NCBI GenBank assembly: GCA_035041965.1
Contig: JAPYMA010000945.1
Location: 45,009-109,008, forward strand
Length of the DNA stretch: 64,000 nucleotides
Direction of reading: 5' to 3'
From: Anisakis pegreffii
Lineage: Eukaryota; Nematoda; Chromadorea; Rhabditida; Anisakidae
This document shows, in pieces, positions 59,301-64,000 of the stretch. Under the pieces are notes generated by a model. The model saw only the letters and a program-made list of their open reading frames with translations. It searched no databases and was not told the DNA's origin. Each line of letters begins with the position of its first letter. Position 1 is the stretch's first letter. Position numbers and translations under genes: made by a program.

Positions 59301-59330
59301 ATTCACGATGACGGCGAGAGTTGATGTCAT
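56307..59330 (-). CDS. nuo-1: NADH dehydrogenase flavoprotein 1 (complex I 51-kDa subunit)
   Basis: NDUFV1 orthologue. It binds NADH, FMN and a 4Fe-4S cluster and starts electron transfer in mitochondrial complex I. Ten exons join in frame: 59330-59282, 59097-58919, 58743-58595, 58486-58279, 58182-58087, 57948-57757, 57350-57184, 57114-56961, 56706-56542, 56393-56307, giving 481 aa, the usual size. Exon 1 is only 49 nt and begins an import presequence ([16 protein letters not shown]). Core motifs are intact: [75 protein letters not shown], the cluster ligands SCGQCTPCREG with the later Cys in HTICAL, and [15 protein letters not shown]. Five of nine acceptors are AAG. The first join rests on frame only. 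Confidence 0.97.
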
Positions 59331-60944
59331 TTTGTCTTTAATATCGTCGCACTAAAATTGCAATTCTCACAGCAACTTTACGTAATTCTCTCAACTAGTC
59401 AAACGTTCGATTAGCAAATGATAACATGATCGTTTAAGATATACAAACATATACTCTCTCTCTCAACTAGTCAAACGTTCGATTTATGGTAAACGTAAAC
59501 AACTTGTTTGATACGCAATAAACACTCATATGAGATCCTAGAAGACTGAACATGAGAAGGGTCCCAATTGATTAACTTAATACATCCCTAGAATTAACAT
59601 GATAACAACTGAGGATAGGATTGATTTAGTTTTGAGCATTTATTTCAATCATGACAACAGATGAACACGTGCAGATCGATAAACATGCGATATAGGTCGA
59701 CAAAGAAAGGGGTGTGGCATAACACGCGTCAGCCGTCGAAGACATTCTGCCACAGCTCTTTGCAAATATTCACAATTGCTTCTTCGAACAACAAGTATCT
59801 CAGCTAACAGTGATTCAAATTAAGTGGATAGCCATGATCGCGGCTAATTGTGAGAAATAATCACTCAACAGTTAACTAAATACAGTTTCGGCTTATGGAA
59901 TGAATATATTTAGCTCACTTGAGGTGCAGATTAGATCAAATGCATGTTAACACCAACTGAAAGAGTCCATACTGCACAGTACTGACCCGATGTGCAGAAT
60001 AGTTCAAATGCATGCTAAAGCCAACTGAATAATAACGACAAGTTCATATCAAAGCACTTGACCTAGACTGCACTTCAGCTGGATACTGCACACTATGGAT
60101 TCAGTTACTATTAGTGTGCATTTGAGCCATACTGCACGATACGTTAATGCTGTGCGATATGCGTCCACTTCATCTAACGCACTTGACCTTTCAGTTGTTA
60201 CTTGCCGGACACACTGAAGGCAGTCCATTTTGCACAAGTTAATAGGGACAACATAGATTGATTCTTGTGAGCTTAAATTCTCGTGCAAGAAATCACTTGT
60301 AGATATTTGTGGCAAAATGTCTTCATCCGTGTGCTGACTATTGCATGTTATGTGTGTTAGGCCGCACCCCTTTCTTCTTCCACCAATCATCCCACATCCA
60401 ATGACATCATAACGATAAGGTGCAATTGCGAAAGCTCAGCCGTGTAAGTCGCCCTCTAACGTCGGGTGAGTATTTGAGAAATCCGCAGCAATGAGTGGAC
60501 TTTAGGCTAGGGACGTCATCCCGAACACGGAGTGAGCCTTACACTAGACCTGGGATAAGCCTCAATTTCAGAACCGTGGAAATAGCGATAACTCACATTG
60601 TCAAATACTTCGAACAGTTTTCAAAACATCCGCCGTAAGGCTGAGTTTCAGCTGTTGACTGCCGAGACACGGGGTGTAGCAAATCTGCGAATACTTTGAA
60701 GCGTTCAGTCACGGTGTGCAGTGATTAAAGTGGATGGGATGTCCGTACTGATCGAAACGAAACGAAACTAAGTCTAGCATTCCGTGTTAATCACGGGTGA
60801 GTGGCGTGCAATGAACAAAAAACAAAAAAGACCAACATGTTTATTTACTAAAAAGTTATCAAAGAAGCGACGTTAGCAAAAAGATAGTTAAACCAAACAT
60901 AGTGTGCATATATCCGAATCTTACAAACTAAGCAGCAAAAAAGG
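59331..60944. other. Upstream of nuo-1, no gene seen
   Basis: No exon recognised. A 26-bp direct repeat lies at 59387-59412 and 59459-59484. A 56-bp imperfect duplication (TGCAGA.TAG.TCAAATGCATG..AA.CCAACTGA) lies near 59935 and 59993. The nuo-1 promoter should be here, but I see no specific element. Confidence 0.5.
59387..59484 (+). repeat. Pair of 26-bp direct repeats
   Basis: TCTCTCAACTAGTCAAACGT followed by TCGATT occurs at 59387-59412 and again at 59459-59484, about 60 bp upstream of the nuo-1 start. Confidence 0.85.
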
Positions 60945-61378
60945 TTAGTGAGATTTGTGAAACTGACGTTTGGCTTTCAAGATATCATCGATGTTTGGTT
61001 TGGAATGGCTGCATCCAATCAAGAGAATTGCTTTCAAATGTTCGTCAGTCAATCGCCCCACTTCACACACTTCATTTTTGAAAATGTTTGCTCATAGACA
61101 TAAGTTGTTCCGAACACTGATGCCATACCAGCGGCAAAGTTCTTCACTTTCGGAAAGTCATCATCAGGCAAGCAGCTGTAAAATGCAACAAGTTTTCCTT
61201 CGCTGTGCTTCTCTTTCAACAAGTCATTTGCTTGCAAATCAATGAGCTCCATCTGCAGTTCAACTGGCACATCATCAAGGTTACAATCAAACGGATTCTG
61301 GAAGAGAAGCATGTCACTCACAATTCTGTCGGGGAATTTTTCTGAGCTGGCGATAATATTTTCATAATAACCCGAGGC
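60945..61378 (-). pseudogene. hAT transposase C-terminal fragment (GTF2IRD2/ZBED5-like)
   Basis: The frame runs from ASGYYENIIASSEKFPDR through MLLFQNPFDCNLDDVP, ELQMELIDLQ, NFAAGMASVFGTTYVYEQTF and SKMKCVK. This is the conserved hAT dimerisation domain of the GTF2IRD2/ZBED5-like lineage. After CVK a small deletion shifts the frame. The shifted frame continues RLTDEHLKAILLIGCSHSKP to a stop at 60945. The N-terminal DNA-binding and catalytic parts are missing, so the element is inactive. Confidence 0.88.
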
Positions 61379-61857
61379 TTCTATGGCATTGTTATTCTAT
61401 CTTTATTACATTATGACCTCTAATCACACCTGTAGTTAATTTACCTATCACTGTCAAATAAAGAAATCCTTGTTACATACCTATAAAATGGATGACAAAC
61501 AAAAGGAAGTAAATATTTCTGGAGCGTCGGTCCTGTGTTGACAGCCAGACGCATCTGGGGGTGGGAAAGATGCATGTTCGTGTGTGCTGCCATGGAAAAC
61601 ATGTTAACGTCACACCGAACGCGGAGCTACCACTAGCCGGGGAAAAACTTGGGATGGAGTGAATTAAGCAAACCTTACAATAAACAAAAAAAATCTAGAT
61701 ACAATAATTCAAAATTTACGATAGTAAATCTAAGCCAATAGCAATCAGGAGGTCTCCGCACGCATGAAAATCTCCTAGTATTCTAATTATAATATTCAAA
61801 TTTAAATTTTATCACAAAGTTTCGTATCCATAAGTTTTATCAAGCAAATTCAAGTAC

Positions 61858-61927
61858 CGTCGGCGGGCCGGATGAATTGACGTCGCGGACCCGATCCAGC
61901 CCGCGGGCCGTAATTTGGTGACCCCTG
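61858..61927 (-). mobile_element. hAT terminal end
   Basis: Read on the minus strand from 61927: CAGGGGTCACCAAATTACGG, then CCCGCGGGCTGG. This is the characteristic GC-rich end of a large hAT family, correctly placed upstream of the transposase fragment. The matching opposite end is not found near 60.9 kb, so the copy is truncated. Confidence 0.85.
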
Positions 61928-63130
61928 ATCTATAGTGATCACGTGCATATCTATGAGCAATTCAGCGATAGTTGAGATAGCTTTAATAAAATAGCTAAAC
62001 TTCCTCAACGAAGTAAAACCACTCGACAAAATATATGAATTTCTGAATCCAGAGATACCACTCGAACGATTGTTGTGAGGAAATTGACATGTTACGGGTC
62101 AAAGCTGAGAGTACTGTAGGCTTAAATGTGCTAACCCGTATAGCATCATAAAAATTGCTCTATCTCCTCGTAGAGTGGGAATTTCTCAGCAAACTTTTCA
62201 TTTTTAGAAACAAGAGATTCTGCTCGATCGAACGTTGTATAAACATTAATATGTTTCTGGGCAAACCTGAGAAGACGGTAGGTTTGGATATATCAATCGC
62301 ATATTTCTATACCATTGCATTGCATCTGTTGATCTAAAGTGAGCAAATGCATAACAATGAGCAATTCAGCGCTAGTTGAGATCGGTTTAATAAAATAGCT
62401 ATATCTCCTCAACTAAGCAATATCGCTCGACAAATTATATATATTTCTGAATCCGGAGATTCTGATCGATCTTGAAGAAATTAATATGTTACTGGTCAAA
62501 GCTGATGGTACCGTAGGCTTAAATATGCTAACCCGTATAGCATCACATAAATTGCTATATCTCCTCATGGAGTGGGAATTTCTCAGCAAACTTTTCATTT
62601 TTAGAAACAAGAGACTCTGCTCGATCGAACATTGTATAAAAATAATAGGTTTCTGGGCAAACCTGAGAAGACGGTTGCCGTGATTGTATCAAACTTATAA
62701 TTCTATAGTAATGTCTAATATGCATTGATCCATAGTGAGCAAACGCATATCAATGAGCACCATCGTGCTAGTTGAGACAACCTTAACTAAATAGTTATAT
62801 CTCCTCAAGTAAGCAGAATCGCTCGACAAAATACATATTTTTCGGAATTCACAGATTCTGCTCGATCGATTGGTCTGATAGAAGTTGATATGTTTCTGTT
62901 CAAAGCTGAGAATACGATAGGCTTGAATATGGTAACCCTTATAATACGTAATGTATTGATTACTCTCTGCTGATTCCTTGCATATATATGCCTACCACTT
63001 TGCTAGTTGAAGATAGCATAGAAATTAGCTGCATCTGCTAACATAAGCAAGATCGCCCGACAATATATATGTATTTCTAAATCTAGGGTTTCAGTGGAAT
63101 CGAACAGTGTGGGGAAATCGCTGTGTTAGT
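61928..63130 (-). repeat. Degenerate tandem repeats, about 400 bp, copy C of the dispersed family
   Basis: Three successive units begin at about 61928, 62332 and 62722, each with GATC.A.AGTGA.CA..TGCATA..ATGAGCA. The first two share long blocks (TCTCAGCAAACTTTTCATTT, CTAACCCGTATAGCATCA, CAAACCTGAGAAGACGGT). The third is more decayed. The reverse strand matches the repeats at 1480 and 54890. The hAT end abuts the first unit exactly, so the transposon probably inserted in this block. Confidence 0.8.
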
Positions 63131-64000
63131 GGGGGTAACGTTAGATTGAAAATGGTGATCCTGAAAATAGTAAACTTTCGTAAATTCTGATCATATTTAT
63201 CATATTCAGGCTTTGTCAGAATTCAATCTTTTGACTGTTGTTACCTTTGTTGATGTCAAGCTTATAGATTACAGCTTCTAATGTTTGTAATGAATGCGTT
63301 GCCTGCTCCATTATAAATGCCATCATGATTGCCGACACCATAATTTCATCTTCAGATCGGGTATGGTGATAGTGTTGCCAATATTATTCGTAACATGTCA
63401 CCTATACATTCGTCACTACCATACAATGCCCTTATACCCAGCTTCTGGGCTAACACTCCTTGTTTTTGGACATTTCTTTCTTATGACACAAATTTTGATC
63501 ATTAGTGATATAGTCATTCATGAAAATCACCGTTTGATGTACGCGATCGTGACTGCAGTCATCACGTACTTCAGGATTCATTCCCAATGTTTTTAGCATC
63601 CAGACTGAGAGTCACCGACATCGATCATGTCCTGATTCTACTATGATCTTTATCACAAAAGATTTGAAATTTTCGTCCCTTTACCTGGACGCTTTCCTTG
63701 AGTCCAGATAAAGTTCTCATCAAGATTTATACCGATGATCGTCCTGTCTGTGCAGTGGCCTGTAGTTGCCAGTCGTATGAGCAAGACGTGATAATGATTA
63801 AGGTATTGATTAAGGTATGTCGTTATGGTGGTGCTTCAAGGTAGAAATACACAAATAATAATGAAATTTTTTATCACCGACAATCATCATATTTCACAAC
63901 TTCAATTACAATACGTTGCATTCAATAACAAACGATCTCAACATAAAGCATAATGAAAACACCCACAACATTATAATATCAACACATCATTCATCACTCC
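63131..64000. other. No gene recognised
   Basis: A plus-strand open frame at 63294-63596 contains hydrophobic stretches but no recognised motif. No splice chain was found. Confidence 0.4.

Overview
The window is eukaryotic nuclear DNA, AT-rich and intron-dense. Six multi-exon genes or gene parts are recognisable, all on the minus strand. Short introns, many TTTCAG-type acceptors, a chemoreceptor-like 7TM gene and a consensus acceptor 4 nt before one start codon point to a nematode. I cannot name the species. I joined exons by hand, using protein-family knowledge and reading-frame continuity.

Layout. 1-3.6 kb: no recognised gene; one copy of a dispersed repeat. 3.6-13.1 kb: EDEM3, an ER mannosidase-like ERAD protein (17 exons, about 906 aa), with an extra membrane-segment exon in its largest intron. 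13.1-25.3 kb: gene-poor, holding a nearly perfect 434-bp tandem array (17.9-20.5 kb) and a hAT-type MITE with target-site duplication (24.5 kb). 25.3-38.8 kb: a compact same-strand cluster, in transcription order mitochondrial glutamyl-tRNA synthetase (EARS2), nucleolar DEAD-box helicase DDX56 and CDK7, with gaps of about 0.8 and 0.7 kb. 39-43 kb: repeat-like DNA and a transporter-like fragment with an in-frame stop. 43.3-50.1 kb: C-terminal part of a nematode chemoreceptor-like GPCR, split by a 4.9-kb intron full of repeats. 50-56 kb: mostly unrecognised DNA, one further receptor-like exon, a MITE relic and an unusual hairpin. 56.3-59.3 kb: complex I subunit NDUFV1/nuo-1 (10 exons, 481 aa). 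60.9-61.9 kb: broken hAT transposase with one terminal end, followed by degenerate tandem repeats to about 63.1 kb.

The genes do not form one pathway. They are housekeeping functions: ER glycoprotein quality control, transcription/cell-cycle kinase, ribosome biogenesis, mitochondrial translation and the respiratory chain. The most striking genome-level feature is that about a quarter of the introns inferred here (16 of 59 by my count) end in AAG rather than CAG or TAG. These assignments rest on frame and homology and are concentrated in DDX56 and nuo-1. The other leading oddities are the homogeneous 434-bp array with an embedded open frame and splice-like motifs, and two frame-compatible transmembrane exons that could anchor EDEM3.
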